NCBI RefSeq assembly: GCF_934643405.1
Contig: NZ_CAKUCL010000039.1
Location: 1-41,016 of the forward strand
Direction: 5' to 3'
DNA: 41,016 bases
Origin: an uncultured Actinoplanes sp.
Lineage (GTDB): Bacteria > Actinomycetota > Actinomycetes > Mycobacteriales > Micromonosporaceae
Shown: piece after piece, positions 1 through 8,594 of the stretch
How the letters are laid out: each line of letters starts with the position of its first letter
Numbering within the stretch: position 1 is the stretch's first letter
The notes under the pieces: generated by a model
What the model was told of the DNA's origin: nothing
Seen by the model: only the letters and a program-made list of their open reading frames with translations
Databases searched by the model: none
Translations under genes and position numbers: made by a program

Positions 1-210
1 CCCACCATCAGCGTCTTGTGCGAGCGCCGCAGACGGCGTGGAGTCAGGGCCTCGGCGATCGGTAGGCAGGACACCCGGCCAAGGATCAGCCAGCAGCGGC
101 ACCGAGCCGGACCAGCTTGGGGCCTTGCCGGGGTACCGGCCTGTCGCGGCCGGCTGGAGCAACCAGGTGGCGAAGCCCTCGCGCCGGTAGTGCGGTGCCC
201 TAGCCGCCGA
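1..210 (-). pseudogene. Decayed tyrosine-recombinase (phage-type integrase) remnant, runs off the left edge
   Basis: Read on the minus strand, two different frames give pieces that resemble the catalytic region of actinobacterial site-specific integrases. About 192-64 reads HYRREGFATWLL, then GRYPGKAPSWSGSVPLLAD and PWPG. After a frameshift near 62-75, about 59-3 reads IAEALTPRRLRRSHKTLM. The second piece lines up with the usual LTPHGLRHSHKTLM box that carries the catalytic HxxR. Here the histidine is replaced (RRLRR), so the enzyme would be dead even without the frameshift. The assignment rests on remembered family motifs, not on a search. It suggests that an integrated element once lay to the left of the window. 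No att site or tRNA is visible. Confidence 0.5.
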
Positions 211-431
211 AGACATACCGGTGACCGTGGCAAGCGCACGGCCTCGGCGCGGTGCGGGTCAGGTGGTCCGTCAGCAGCCGGCTCAATCAGGCACTCGGCC
301 GGTCTCCCGGCTCAGGCTGCTCGGCGCTGTCTGCATGAACCGGCCGGCACGAGGCCTCCGGTATGCGGTTCCTGCCGGAGGCCTCGTGAGCCAACGAGGT
401 GATGTCGACGCAATCGACGTCTGGCGACCCT

Positions 432-1445
432 TCAGCTCACGGGATGGGGCGAGCCGAGGTACGGAAACGTGGTCAGGGTGTCGGTGTGCGGGCTCAAGCC
501 GGTCGGAGGACACTCGCCCTTGGTGAGGAACGCCAGGCGGTAGTTGATGACGTCGTCGGTGAAGACGCGGCCATTCGGGTACGTGGCAGGCCGTGACGGA
601 TCGAACGTCAGCATGTCCGGGAGGGTCCCCTCCTTCTCGATGGCTTCGATCGCCTCCTCATCCGTATAGCCGCCGGTGTGTCCCATGATGTGGACGAACA
701 TGTCGGTCCATCGCGCCCTGTCGTTGGCAGGCTCGCTGGCGTTGTATTCCTCTTTGGTGTCGTCCGTGTTGAAGAAGCTGCTCACCGACGGATGACCGGC
801 GCGGTCGACATGGATCAGCTCGCCGTCGCGACGCACGCTGCACCGGCCCCAGATCCGGATCTCCGGGCTGGCGCCGAGCTGCGCTGTCGGCAGCTCGATG
901 GCCATCGAGAAAACGTTGGCTTCGCTGTTGGAGTCGACACCTGTCCACGGCGATTGGTCACCCAGGTGAGGCTCCGTGAAGTTACGTTTACCCGAGGTGT
1001 CGAAGAGGTTCTTGATGCCGTCGAAGTCGAAGAAGAAGGCGTCACTGCGGGCGCCCGCGAAGAACGTGATGTCCCCGGACGTCGCGATGTGGGGATCGTC
1101 GCCGACGAAGGAGACCGGGACCTTCGAGAAGATCAGATTCCCGACGGCTTCGGGGGAGCGGGCCTGTTCGCCGGTGGCCATGTACACGTCGACGGTCTGC
1201 CTGCCGTCCTCGGGCACAGAGAAGACATAACTGAAAGCGATGTCGTTCAGGAGATCGGCGTTGTTGTCGATCCCTACGCGATAGATGGCGTCCGGGTGCA
1301 TCGCGTCGGCATTCGGGTTGGCATTGAGGATGATCACGGTCCGCTCAGGGGCCGCAGGCGAGTTGAAAGCGTAAAGGTCGCAGAGGTCGAGCCGCTGGTC
1401 TCCCAGGGGAGCGCCAAGGCTGAGGCCGGTGAAGTGGTTGGACAC
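432..1445 (-). CDS. DUF4331 family protein
   Basis: The 337-residue product matches the DUF4331 family in its typical opening (SNHFTGLSLGAP, then a DLCDLYAF segment) and in its aromatic, Asp-rich body (DAFFFDFDGIKNLF). No signal peptide or membrane segment is evident. The start is a GTG at 1445 with only a weak purine stretch before it. The biochemical role of DUF4331 is not established. The gene stands alone: 463 bases separate it from the next gene on the same strand. Confident in the family, no functional claim. Confidence 0.85.
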   Translation of the reverse strand: MSNHFTGLSLGAPLGDQRLDLCDLYAFNSPAAPERTVIILNANPNADAMHPDAIYRVGIDNNADLLNDIAFSYVFSVPEDGRQTVDVYMATGEQARSPEAVGNLIFSKVPVSFVGDDPHIATSGDITFFAGARSDAFFFDFDGIKNLFDTSGKRNFTEPHLGDQSPWTGVDSNSEANVFSMAIELPTAQLGASPEIRIWGRCSVRRDGELIHVDRAGHPSVSSFFNTDDTKEEYNASEPANDRARWTDMFVHIMGHTGGYTDEEAIEAIEKEGTLPDMLTFDPSRPATYPNGRVFTDDVINYRLAFLTKGECPPTGLSPHTDTLTTFPYLGSPHPVS

Positions 1446-1908
1446 GTCTAGGTTCGTCCCTTCAATGTGGATGAATTACGAGAAAGCTAGCCCTGGCTCA
1501 AGTAGAGCCATGTCACCGAAGCGATGGTCTGCCGGTAATCCAGTTGGCCTCGCCGCTCAGAAGTCAGGCGACCAGGCGAGCGGTTACGGCCAAGCCGGTG
1601 AACCAGCTTCCCGCAACCGTTGCAGTGACCAATAAGCGGTCGATTTCAATCCGTTAATCGTCGCAGCCGAACTCTACAGTGGGGAGTGAACTTGAGCTGA
1701 GGTTCAATCTTGTGACGATCGTCGGTATGCGATCCAGATAACACTGAGACGCTTCGATAATTGTTTGCGGTCGCGCTGCTCCTGGGCCGGGTAGGCCCCG
1801 GGATGAGGCTCGCGTGCTCGCCCGGAAGTACCTGCCGCCGGATGTGCTGGAGTGGCCCGCAGCCGCCCCTTGGTTGCTGCCGGAAGCGGAAGTGCCCGGC
1901 CGGCGACC
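1446..1908. other. Intergenic stretch without a supported gene
   Basis: This 463-base gap separates the DUF4331 gene from the lipoprotein gene. Its part from about 1640 to 1770 is clearly less GC-rich than the flanks, as expected for promoter or spacer DNA. Open frames across it have no recognisable product or ribosome-binding site. I saw no strong inverted repeat. Confidence 0.5.
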
Positions 1909-2418
1909 TCAGGCCGGGACGATCCCGGTCGTCGTGGGGGTCGAGACGATCACCTTGTTGTCGTAGCGCTGCGCGAAGGCGGTCCCGGCCGCGGCCACGT
2001 CGTCGGTCCGCACCACCACGTTGACGGCGGTGCCGTCGGCGCGCGGGACGGCCCACCTGACCACGATCTTGCGATCGGCCCAGTAGGCGCGGTCCGCGTT
2101 CACCCGGTCGGCGACCGGCTGCAGCTCGCTCAAGGAGTACGGGGCGTCGCGGAACTCCACGTCGACGCCGTCGAGCTTCGTGCGTACCGCCGCCTCGAGC
2201 CCGGCGTCCGGCTTGCGATAGACGATCAGCCGGTCGTTGCGGGTGTCCAGCTCGGTGCCGGCGAACGACGCCGCCCAGGACGAGCGCATCTCCCGGTCGA
2301 CCCGGTTCGCCGCCGCGCTGAGCGGGGTCGAACCGTCCGGGTCGGCGCCGGCACCCTGGCCGCAGCCACCGAGCAGGAGCGTGACGACGAGCAGGCCGGC
2401 GACCGCCATTCTCCGCAT
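1909..2418 (-). CDS. Putative lipoprotein of unknown function
   Basis: The 169-residue product starts with a basic N-terminus, a hydrophobic stretch and the lipobox LLLGGC (Cys19), so it should be lipid-anchored on the outer face of the membrane. The rest has an alpha/beta look with alternating hydrophobic strands (RLIVYRKPD, KIVVRWAVP, AVNVVVRTDD) and no motif I recognise. The start is an ATG at 2418 with a GGAGG seven bases upstream. It lies 68 bases downstream of the GH9 cellulase on the same strand, so it may be co-transcribed, though a role in cellulose use is only inference. Confidence 0.7.
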   Translation of the reverse strand: MRRMAVAGLLVVTLLLGGCGQGAGADPDGSTPLSAAANRVDREMRSSWAASFAGTELDTRNDRLIVYRKPDAGLEAAVRTKLDGVDVEFRDAPYSLSELQPVADRVNADRAYWADRKIVVRWAVPRADGTAVNVVVRTDDVAAAGTAFAQRYDNKVIVSTPTTTGIVPA

Positions 2419-2486
2419 GCCTCAGCCTCCCATCCTCACCGGGTGTTGAGGCGAACCCTGCGGGACCGGCCGGTCGCTCCGGTGCG

Positions 2487-4778
2487 TCAGCCGCAGGGCG
2501 TGCCGTTGAGCGTGAACGATGCCGGGCGCGGGTTGGTGCCGGTGTGCGTGCCGTTGAAGCCGAAGCTCACCGTCGCGCCCGGGGCCAGGGCCCCGTTGTA
2601 GGACAGGTTGGTCGCCGTGACCTGCGAGCCGGACTGGGTCACCGCCGCCGACCATGCCTGGCCGACGCGCTGGCCGGCCTCGTACGGGAAAGTCAGTGAC
2701 CAGCCGCTCAACGCGACCGGGCCGTTGGTGATCGTCACCGTCGCGGTGAAACCGATGCTCCAGTCGGTGGTGCTGTAGGCGACGCGGCAGCCGGCGGCCG
2801 GTGACGGCGAGGACGATGGCGAGGTCGAGGGGGACGGCGAGGTCGACGGGGACGGCGACGTCGACGGGGAGGAGGGGGACGGGCCGACCGTGCCGGGCTC
2901 GGCGCCCCACACCAGCCTGTCCCCGTCGTACAGGGTGACGCCGGCGTTCGGGCCGGCCGCCGCCTGGTACGACGGGTCATTGGCCGGGTTCCACGTGCCG
3001 CCCTCGGCCACGCCCACCTTCAGCTGCACCTCCATCCGGTGCGCGGACTGGCCCGCCGGGGCGATCGTGTACCCGGTGCAGTCCACCTCGACGTACCAGA
3101 TCGCGCCGGAGTACTGGCGCGCCGCGGTGGGGCCGGGGCAGCCCTGCGTGTACGGCGAGCTCACGGTCAGGGCGGCGTCGCTGTCGCGGGTGAAGTAGTA
3201 GCGGAACCTGCCGGCGGTCAGGGCGCGGGCCGGGAACGCCGACTTGTTGTAGACGACCACCTTCACGCCGGTCGCCCGGGTCTCGTTCTGCATGACCGTC
3301 GTCTCGACCGACAGCTCGGCCATGTCCGGCTTCTCGGCCTGCGGGAACCCGGCCGCCGGCGCTCCGCCGTACTCGCCGTAGAGCCGCGCCACGGCCGACG
3401 TGAAGCCCGCGTTGTAGTCGGTCGCCACCTCGTTCATCACGTAGTCGCCGCGGCTGTCGGTGTACGCGTCGTCCGGCGCGGACGGTCCACCGACCAGCGC
3501 CCCGTACAGGACGTGACGGGTCTGTTCGGGCACCTGCTGGCTGTCCCACCAGCTGCCGTGCGCCGTACGGTGGTGGGGGTTCCGCGGGGCGTTCGCGCCG
3601 AACCCGATCACGTAGCTGGACTTGCGCGGGTTGTCGCCGAGCGCGTAGTTGATCTGCCGCACGGCGAAGTCGTGGTAGCGCTGTTGACGGACGGTGTCGG
3701 TCAGGTGGTCACTGTGGATCAGCGCGACGAAGGCCGTGTTCGCCGCGTAGCGCAGCGCGCCCCAGCTGTCCACCACGGCCATGCCGCCGGGCGACGTGCG
3801 CACCTTCTCGCCGTTGACCCCGACGGTGAACCAGTCGAGCCAGCGGTTCGCGTCGTCGAGGTACTTCTGCTTGCCGGTGAGCCGGGCGAGCAGCACGTAG
3901 TTGCCGAACTGCTTGTTGTCCCAGCTGATCGTCCACTTGTACATCTTCGTGCTGGTCTGGTTCTCGTTGCCCTGCGCGTCGTAGCCGGCCTCGGCCTTGC
4001 TCAGGTACGCGGCGTCGCCGGTCGCGCGGTACAGCCAGATCGCGCCCCAGACCAGCTCGTCGGCGTACCCGCTCCACGACTTGTAGAAGTTCGTCGCGTC
4101 GGTGATGCACTCGTGGTAGCTCTTCCGCACGGTGTCGGCGAACGTGTACAGCTGCTTGGCGTGGGTGAGCAGGGTGTTCGCGTACGTGGGGTCGGTCGGC
4201 CGGAAGACCATCGAGCTGGCCGCCATCGCGGCCGCCGTCTCGCCGGCCAGCTCACTGCCGCCGCAGCCGGCGTCGATCTTGTACGCGGGCCGGGCCATCG
4301 GCATGACCTCGGCCGGTCCCCACCACTTGTGGTCGTCGTCGCCCTTGCCCACCTGCCCGTACAGGACGGTGGGGGAGGGGTGCGCCTTGATGAAGTAGTC
4401 GTTGGGCACCCGCAGGTTGTTCAGCAGGAAGGTCAACTGCCCAGAGCTTGCGTACGCCTCCCGGTTGTCCACGGCACCCCAGGCCAGCATCGTGGTCGTG
4501 AACGCCATCGGCAGCCCGAACTTGACGTGGTCACCCGCGTCGTACCACCCGCCGGTCAGGTCCAGCCCCACGTCCGAACCGTCGCGCATCGCCGAGTCGC
4601 CGCGCCACGACACGCGGTTCCAGGACGGCTTCTTGCCGGAGATCTGGGCCTCGTAGAAGAACAGCGACTTCTGCAGCGCCTCGCCGTAGCTGTAGGCGGG
4701 CGCGGCGCCGGCCGCAGCCGGCGCGACGAGTCCGACGAGTCCGACGAGCAGGGCGGCGAGCAGGACACGGGTGCGCAT
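2487..4778 (-). CDS. Secreted GH9 endoglucanase with CBM3 and CBM2 modules
   Basis: The 763-residue precursor hydrolyses beta-1,4-glucan, probably cellulose, outside the cell. The order of parts is: signal peptide (1-26, cleavage near AGA-AP), GH9 catalytic domain (about 28-470), CBM3-like module (about 485-637), Pro/Ser/Thr linker (about 638-663) and CBM2 (about 665-763, with a Cys near each end as in CBM2 disulfides). In the catalytic domain the YDAGDHVKFG motif at 79-88 carries the conserved GH9 aspartates. NEVATDYNAG at 449-458 carries the general-acid glutamate (Glu450), and GDNPRKSSYV at 381-390 is also typical. GH9 followed by a CBM3c-type module is the architecture of processive endoglucanases. 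The start ATG at 4778 has GAGGAG six bases upstream. A CebR-type palindrome at 4829-4842 implies repression in the absence of cello-oligosaccharides. Confidence 0.95.
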   Translation of the reverse strand: MRTRVLLAALLVGLVGLVAPAAAGAAPAYSYGEALQKSLFFYEAQISGKKPSWNRVSWRGDSAMRDGSDVGLDLTGGWYDAGDHVKFGLPMAFTTTMLAWGAVDNREAYASSGQLTFLLNNLRVPNDYFIKAHPSPTVLYGQVGKGDDDHKWWGPAEVMPMARPAYKIDAGCGGSELAGETAAAMAASSMVFRPTDPTYANTLLTHAKQLYTFADTVRKSYHECITDATNFYKSWSGYADELVWGAIWLYRATGDAAYLSKAEAGYDAQGNENQTSTKMYKWTISWDNKQFGNYVLLARLTGKQKYLDDANRWLDWFTVGVNGEKVRTSPGGMAVVDSWGALRYAANTAFVALIHSDHLTDTVRQQRYHDFAVRQINYALGDNPRKSSYVIGFGANAPRNPHHRTAHGSWWDSQQVPEQTRHVLYGALVGGPSAPDDAYTDSRGDYVMNEVATDYNAGFTSAVARLYGEYGGAPAAGFPQAEKPDMAELSVETTVMQNETRATGVKVVVYNKSAFPARALTAGRFRYYFTRDSDAALTVSSPYTQGCPGPTAARQYSGAIWYVEVDCTGYTIAPAGQSAHRMEVQLKVGVAEGGTWNPANDPSYQAAAGPNAGVTLYDGDRLVWGAEPGTVGPSPSSPSTSPSPSTSPSPSTSPSSSPSPAAGCRVAYSTTDWSIGFTATVTITNGPVALSGWSLTFPYEAGQRVGQAWSAAVTQSGSQVTATNLSYNGALAPGATVSFGFNGTHTGTNPRPASFTLNGTPCG

Positions 4779-4828
4779 GACGGCTCCTCGGGGGCGGCGC
4801 CGGAGAGGGATCGACCGTCATCGTCACA

Positions 4829-4842
4829 TGGGAGCGCTCCCA
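4829..4842. promoter_or_regulatory. CebR-type operator upstream of the cellulase
   Basis: The 14-bp perfect palindrome TGGGAGCGCTCCCA lies 50 bp before the GH9 start codon. It is identical to the published CebR consensus of Streptomyces and relatives, where the LacI-family repressor CebR blocks cellulase genes until cellobiose is present. No cebR gene is in the window, so the repressor must be encoded elsewhere. Confidence 0.9.
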
Positions 4843-5081
4843 GTGGCAAGAGGCGCTGATGCGGGGCCAGACCGACGTCGCGTTTCCTGGCCGCGGCGCG
4901 TCATGTGGGCAACGTTTTTTCCTGCTCGGCGAAGAGGTCGACGCTCATGCGTCGCAGGCCGGCGCGACCGGCAAGACAATGATCGGCCTCCATGCCCGAA
5001 CTGGTTACTGACGGGTCAGCACGCGGGCTTTCCACTGTGTATGGTCTCGGCCACGGGGCGTGTGACGGCCGGGAGTCGTAC

Positions 5082-5897
5082 ATGAGTGGGAATCGAGAAC
5101 GGGTCGAAGTCGGGATACTCGGACCGATCGAGGTCGTGCGGCCCGGCGGTGTCCGGGTCGAGCTTCAGCTTCAATGCCGCAAGGTGCTGGCGCTCCTGAT
5201 CGCGGCGCCGGGGCGGCCGGTGTCGACCGGTCAGCTGGTGCGCTGGATCTGGGGCGACGACAACACCCCGTCGCACGCTCCGCAGATGGTGCGCTCGCAC
5301 ATCGGAGTCTTGCGGCGCGCCCTGCAGCACGGGACCGAGCGGATCCTGACCACCAGCCCGGCGGGGTATCGGCTGAACCCGGCCGGATGTCTCGTCGACG
5401 CCGATCGGTTCCGCCGGCTGTTGATCGAGGCGCGGGAGCTGTTGCCACGGAACGCGACGGCCTCGACCCGGGCCGCCATGGCGGCGCTCGATCTCTGGCG
5501 CGGCACCGAGGCCATGCCGGACGTCGCGGACGTGCAGCCGCTGGGCGCCGAGGCGGCGTACCTGGAGGAGCTGCGCTGCCAAGCGGAGGAGACCGTCGTG
5601 CTGAGCAGCCTGCGGTCCGGTCACACCGAGTTAGCCCTGCCCATGGCCCGGAAGCTGGCCGAGCTTCATCCGACCCGCGAGCGGTTCTGGCTGCAGCTCA
5701 TGGTCGCCGAGACGCTCAGCGACCGGCTGGTGGAGGCCACCGCCGTCACCTTCTGGCGGGCTCGCCACCATCTGGTGGAGGAGACCGGCCTGCATGCGAC
5801 CGGCCTCGACCGGCTTCAACGCGAACTGCTCAACGGCGCTTCGTCGACGGAGCGGCTCCTTGATCTGATCACCCATCGCGATCATCGGGTCGCATGA
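5082..5897 (+). CDS. SARP-family transcriptional regulator (AfsR/DnrI type, short form)
   Basis: The 271-residue protein begins with an OmpR-like winged-helix DNA-binding domain (about 7-97: VGILGPIEV, then RKVLALLIAAPGRPVS and the PSHAPQMVRSHIGVLRRAL helix). A bacterial transcriptional activation domain follows (about 105-250: DADRFRRLL, YLEELRCQAEE, HPTRERFWLQLM, ARHHLVEETGL). This is the short SARP form without an NB-ARC or TPR extension. Such proteins activate secondary-metabolite or secreted-protein genes by binding direct heptamer repeats. I chose the ATG at 5082 because GGGAG stands seven bases before it and the protein then starts just before the wHTH; an in-frame ATG at 4992 would add 30 unrelated residues. 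The small secreted protein begins 93 bases downstream, so the two may be linked in function. Confidence 0.9.
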   Translation: MSGNRERVEVGILGPIEVVRPGGVRVELQLQCRKVLALLIAAPGRPVSTGQLVRWIWGDDNTPSHAPQMVRSHIGVLRRALQHGTERILTTSPAGYRLNPAGCLVDADRFRRLLIEARELLPRNATASTRAAMAALDLWRGTEAMPDVADVQPLGAEAAYLEELRCQAEETVVLSSLRSGHTELALPMARKLAELHPTRERFWLQLMVAETLSDRLVEATAVTFWRARHHLVEETGLHATGLDRLQRELLNGASSTERLLDLITHRDHRVA

Positions 5898-5990
5898 CGT
5901 TACTTATGTCCAGCTGGCCTTGCAGCCTACGGGACGGTCCGAGGCTCAACCAGGAGCGGAGCCCGACGCTCCGCACGGAGGGAGACAGAG

Positions 5991-6410
5991 TTGTCAAAGG
6001 TCAGCTCGACCGTTCGCTGGACGGCCGCGGCCGCCGCGACCGGCTTAGTGTCCAGCGCCATCCTGTTCGGCATCACGACGCCGGCGATGGCGAACACCAA
6101 CTTCAACGGCACGTGTGAGTCCTCGGAGGCCTGCATCTGGGAGGGCGACGTCTACGAGCACGCCGGCTGGGACTACGAGGGCACGGACACCAACCTCAGC
6201 AACAACTACTACCCGCGGACCGGCGACAAGGTCGACAACAACAGCGGTGGGCTCCTGAACCTGGGCACCTCCTGCACCGCTGTCTTCGGCAACAACTACG
6301 GCTCGCCGTCCAACAGCACCGTGGTCATCAGGATCGCACGCGGCGGATCGAGGAGCCTGATCGGCACGTCGTACCGGAACATCATCTCGTCGATGTCCTG
6401 GTCGTGCTGA
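5991..6410 (+). CDS. Small secreted protein, peptidase-inhibitor I36-like
   Basis: The 139-residue precursor has a signal peptide (1-35, cleavage near AMA-NT) and a compact, Asn/Gly/Tyr-rich mature part with four cysteines. The CESSEACIWEG segment and the later LNLGTSC and SSMSWSC segments resemble the beta/gamma-crystallin-like I36 proteinase-inhibitor family common in actinomycetes (CIWEG in place of the usual CLW-type motif). It would act outside the cell, as an inhibitor or an antimicrobial or stress peptide; none of these is shown. The start is a TTG at 5991, supported by a GGAGGGAG sequence about seven bases upstream. It lies between the SARP gene and the exporter cassette and is followed by a strong terminator-like hairpin. 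Confidence 0.75.
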   Translation: MSKVSSTVRWTAAAAATGLVSSAILFGITTPAMANTNFNGTCESSEACIWEGDVYEHAGWDYEGTDTNLSNNYYPRTGDKVDNNSGGLLNLGTSCTAVFGNNYGSPSNSTVVIRIARGGSRSLIGTSYRNIISSMSWSC

Positions 6411-6435
6411 TCGACACGGCTCATCCGTGAACAGA

Positions 6436-6471
6436 GCCGGTGGGTACGGCGTACGCGCCGTTCCCACCGGC
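6436..6471 (+). terminator. Terminator-like hairpin after the I36-like gene
   Basis: Two 16-base arms (6436-6451 and 6456-6471) pair with one mismatch around a TACG loop. The left arm reads GCCGGTGGGTACGGCG. It begins 25 bases after the stop codon and ends 22 bases before the lipoprotein ATG, so it probably separates the two transcripts. It lacks a U-tract, which is usual in actinomycetes. Confidence 0.75.
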
Positions 6472-6493
6472 CGACCGAAATGGACAATGACCG

Positions 6494-7411
6494 ATGAAAC
6501 GTGTTCTTCTCGCGGTCGCGCTGCTGACCGGGGTCCTGCTGAACCAGGGTTGCTCGAGCGGCGGGAACGCCCAGGGCGGATCGCCGGCGCCCGCCGCGTC
6601 GCTGCCGCCGCCCTCGGTGACCGCCACGCCGTCGGTGTCGAACCTGAACGACGTGGGCCTGCCGTTGGATCGCTACGTCACCACAGTGGACGACTACGTC
6701 GACCTCGACTACGCCTCGAGACTGATGACCGCCGACTGTATGAAGGGGTTCGGGATCACCTGGAATCCCGGCACCCGCCTCTCGATGAACGGACTGCGCG
6801 ACCGGACGAACCGGCTGGGCCTGGTCGACGAGGCCGTGGCGAAGCGGGCCGGGTATCACATCGATCCGGCGCACGCCGGCGACTACGCGGAGCAGGACCA
6901 GCGGCACAACCCGGAGCTCAGCGACGACCAGAACATCATCCTGATGGGCGCCCGGCCGGGTCAGAAGGCCCCGAAGGGTGTTCCCCAGGGTGGCTGTACC
7001 GGCGAGGGCTATCGCAGGATCGGCTGGAGCATCGACGAGGATCAGTGGCTCCAGGATCTGACGAACGACGCGGCGCAGCGCACCTTCGCCGACAAGCGCG
7101 CCCTCAAGGTGAGCGAGGCCTGGAGCGCCTGCATGAAGGAGTCCGGCTACCGGTACGACAAGCCCGACGACGCGAACAACGACCTGCGCTGGTGGTCCGA
7201 CGACAAGGCCCCCGCGTCGAAGGCGGAGATCAACACGGCGGTCGCGGACGTACGCTGCAAGAAGAAGGTTCATTACCTCGACCAGATGACCGCGATTCTG
7301 GCCGCGTACCAGCAGCAGGTCGTGGAAACCAATGCCGAACGGCTGGAGGCGGTCCACCAGCACACCCAGGACGCGTTGAAGAAGGCGGCGGCGGTGCTCG
7401 GTGGACGGTAG
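6494..7411 (+). CDS. Lipoprotein preceding a MacAB-like exporter
   Basis: The 305-residue product has a lipoprotein signal (LLNQGC, Cys20), a Ser/Gly/Pro-rich tether (21-50) and a folded part with cysteines at 82, 168, 213 and 255. Two similar motifs, DCMKGFGI around 81-88 and ACMKESGY around 212-219, suggest an internal duplication or a paired disulfide arrangement. Residues about 260-303 form a long amphipathic helix. It should sit on the outer face of the membrane. I cannot name a family with certainty. It overlaps the adaptor gene by 11 bases and so is translationally coupled to the exporter, which suggests a part in substrate capture or release. Start ATG 6494; the Shine-Dalgarno sequence is weak. 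Confidence 0.8.
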   Translation: MKRVLLAVALLTGVLLNQGCSSGGNAQGGSPAPAASLPPPSVTATPSVSNLNDVGLPLDRYVTTVDDYVDLDYASRLMTADCMKGFGITWNPGTRLSMNGLRDRTNRLGLVDEAVAKRAGYHIDPAHAGDYAEQDQRHNPELSDDQNIILMGARPGQKAPKGVPQGGCTGEGYRRIGWSIDEDQWLQDLTNDAAQRTFADKRALKVSEAWSACMKESGYRYDKPDDANNDLRWWSDDKAPASKAEINTAVADVRCKKKVHYLDQMTAILAAYQQQVVETNAERLEAVHQHTQDALKKAAAVLGGR

Positions 7412-8594
7412 CGCGGACCCGCTGCGCGGCCGGCGCAGGTTCCTGATCGGCTTGGTCACCGGAGCGGTGGCCATGGCGGTCGCCGGTCTGGGTGCCGCCA
7501 CGCTGATCAAGTCGCCGCAGCAGGTGGCGGCACAGGCTGCACCCCCCTCACCGAGCCTGATCACGGCGACGGTGGAGCGGCGGGTGCTGCAGCAGATGGT
7601 GGTGCTCCGGGGCACCGTCGAGCCGGACCGCGCACTCGACGTCAAGCCGGTGCTCGGCGACGGCCGGTCCGTCCTCTCCCGGCGAACGGTCAAGGCGGGC
7701 GATCGCGTGGAGCCGGGCACGGTTCTGGCGGAGATCTCCGGGCGGCCGGTCATCGCGCTCAGCGGGATCGTGCCGCCGTACCGGGACATTCACGCCGGGA
7801 TGAAGGGATCGGACGTCGAGCAGCTGCAGTCGGCGATGCGCGAGCTGGGTTATGCGATCACCGACCGGCCCGGGATCTTCGGCGCCTCAACCGAGCGCGC
7901 GGTGCGCAGGATGTACGTGGCTCGCGACTACGACCCGCCGCTGGACCAGCCTCGGCCGCCCCGTCCGTCCGCAGGCCCGGCGGCTGAGGCGACACCGGCC
8001 CCGCCCGAGGTCTACCTCCCGATGAGCGAGGTCTACTACGTCAAGTCCCTGCCGGCCCGGGTGTCCACGATCAAGGCGGGCCTGGGCGCCGAGGTCCACG
8101 ACACCGTCCTGACCCTTTCGGTCGGCGACATCGTGGTCCGAGGCGTTCTCGCGGCCGCCGAGCGGGATCTGGTGAAGGTCGGCATGCCGGTGCAGATCCT
8201 CGACGAGACCACCGGCCGGAAGGCCGGCGGCAGGGTGGCGTCGATCGGCGCGTTGCGGCAGGGCGACGGATCGAAGGCCGGCCACCCGATCACGGTGAGC
8301 GCCACGAAGGCATTGCCCTCGGACTTCACCGGCGAGGACGTCCGCCTCACCGTCACGGCCGCGACCACGGGGAAAGCCGTCCTGGTCGTACCGGTATCGG
8401 CGGTCTTCTCCGCCGCGGACGGATCGACCCGGGTGCTGCTCGCGCCGGACGACGGCCGGCGCAAGCCGGTCACCGTCCGGACCGGAGCGACCTCCGGCGG
8501 CTTCGTGGAGGTCAGCGGCGATGGACTGGCCGAGGGTGATCGGGTGGTCGTGGGGGAACGGGCGGGCGGACAAGACGGCGGCGGTACGCGATGA
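7401..8594 (+). CDS. MacA/HlyD-like efflux adaptor with a peptidoglycan-binding domain
   Basis: The 397-residue protein has one N-terminal membrane anchor (about 13-36), a lipoyl/barrel-sandwich region split around an insert (about 55-120 and 203-250), a PG_binding_1-like domain (about 130-172: GMKGSDVEQLQSAMRELG, then GIFGASTERAVRRM), and C-terminal beta-barrel and membrane-proximal parts (about 250-390). The Pro-rich stretch at 180-203 is a linker. Such adaptors join a MacB-type permease to the cell wall in Gram-positives, which have no outer-membrane channel. The start is a GTG at 7401, inside the end of the lipoprotein gene (11-base overlap). Its own end overlaps the ATPase start in an ATGA. 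Family confident; substrate unknown. Confidence 0.85.
   Translation: MDGSADPLRGRRRFLIGLVTGAVAMAVAGLGAATLIKSPQQVAAQAAPPSPSLITATVERRVLQQMVVLRGTVEPDRALDVKPVLGDGRSVLSRRTVKAGDRVEPGTVLAEISGRPVIALSGIVPPYRDIHAGMKGSDVEQLQSAMRELGYAITDRPGIFGASTERAVRRMYVARDYDPPLDQPRPPRPSAGPAAEATPAPPEVYLPMSEVYYVKSLPARVSTIKAGLGAEVHDTVLTLSVGDIVVRGVLAAAERDLVKVGMPVQILDETTGRKAGGRVASIGALRQGDGSKAGHPITVSATKALPSDFTGEDVRLTVTAATTGKAVLVVPVSAVFSAADGSTRVLLAPDDGRRKPVTVRTGATSGGFVEVSGDGLAEGDRVVVGERAGGQDGGGTR

Noticed and set aside
3039..4859. A 606-residue plus-strand frame opposite the cellulase
   Set aside because: It is a shadow of the GH9 gene: very rich in Arg, Val and Gly, with no motif, while the minus frame has full GH9 and CBM domains.
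4907..4922. GGGCAACGTTTTTTCC, similar to the LacI-type sites of the sugar locus
   Set aside because: Only one half matches and the spacing on the other side is wrong; it lies between the cellulase and SARP genes, unrelated to the rhamnoside locus.
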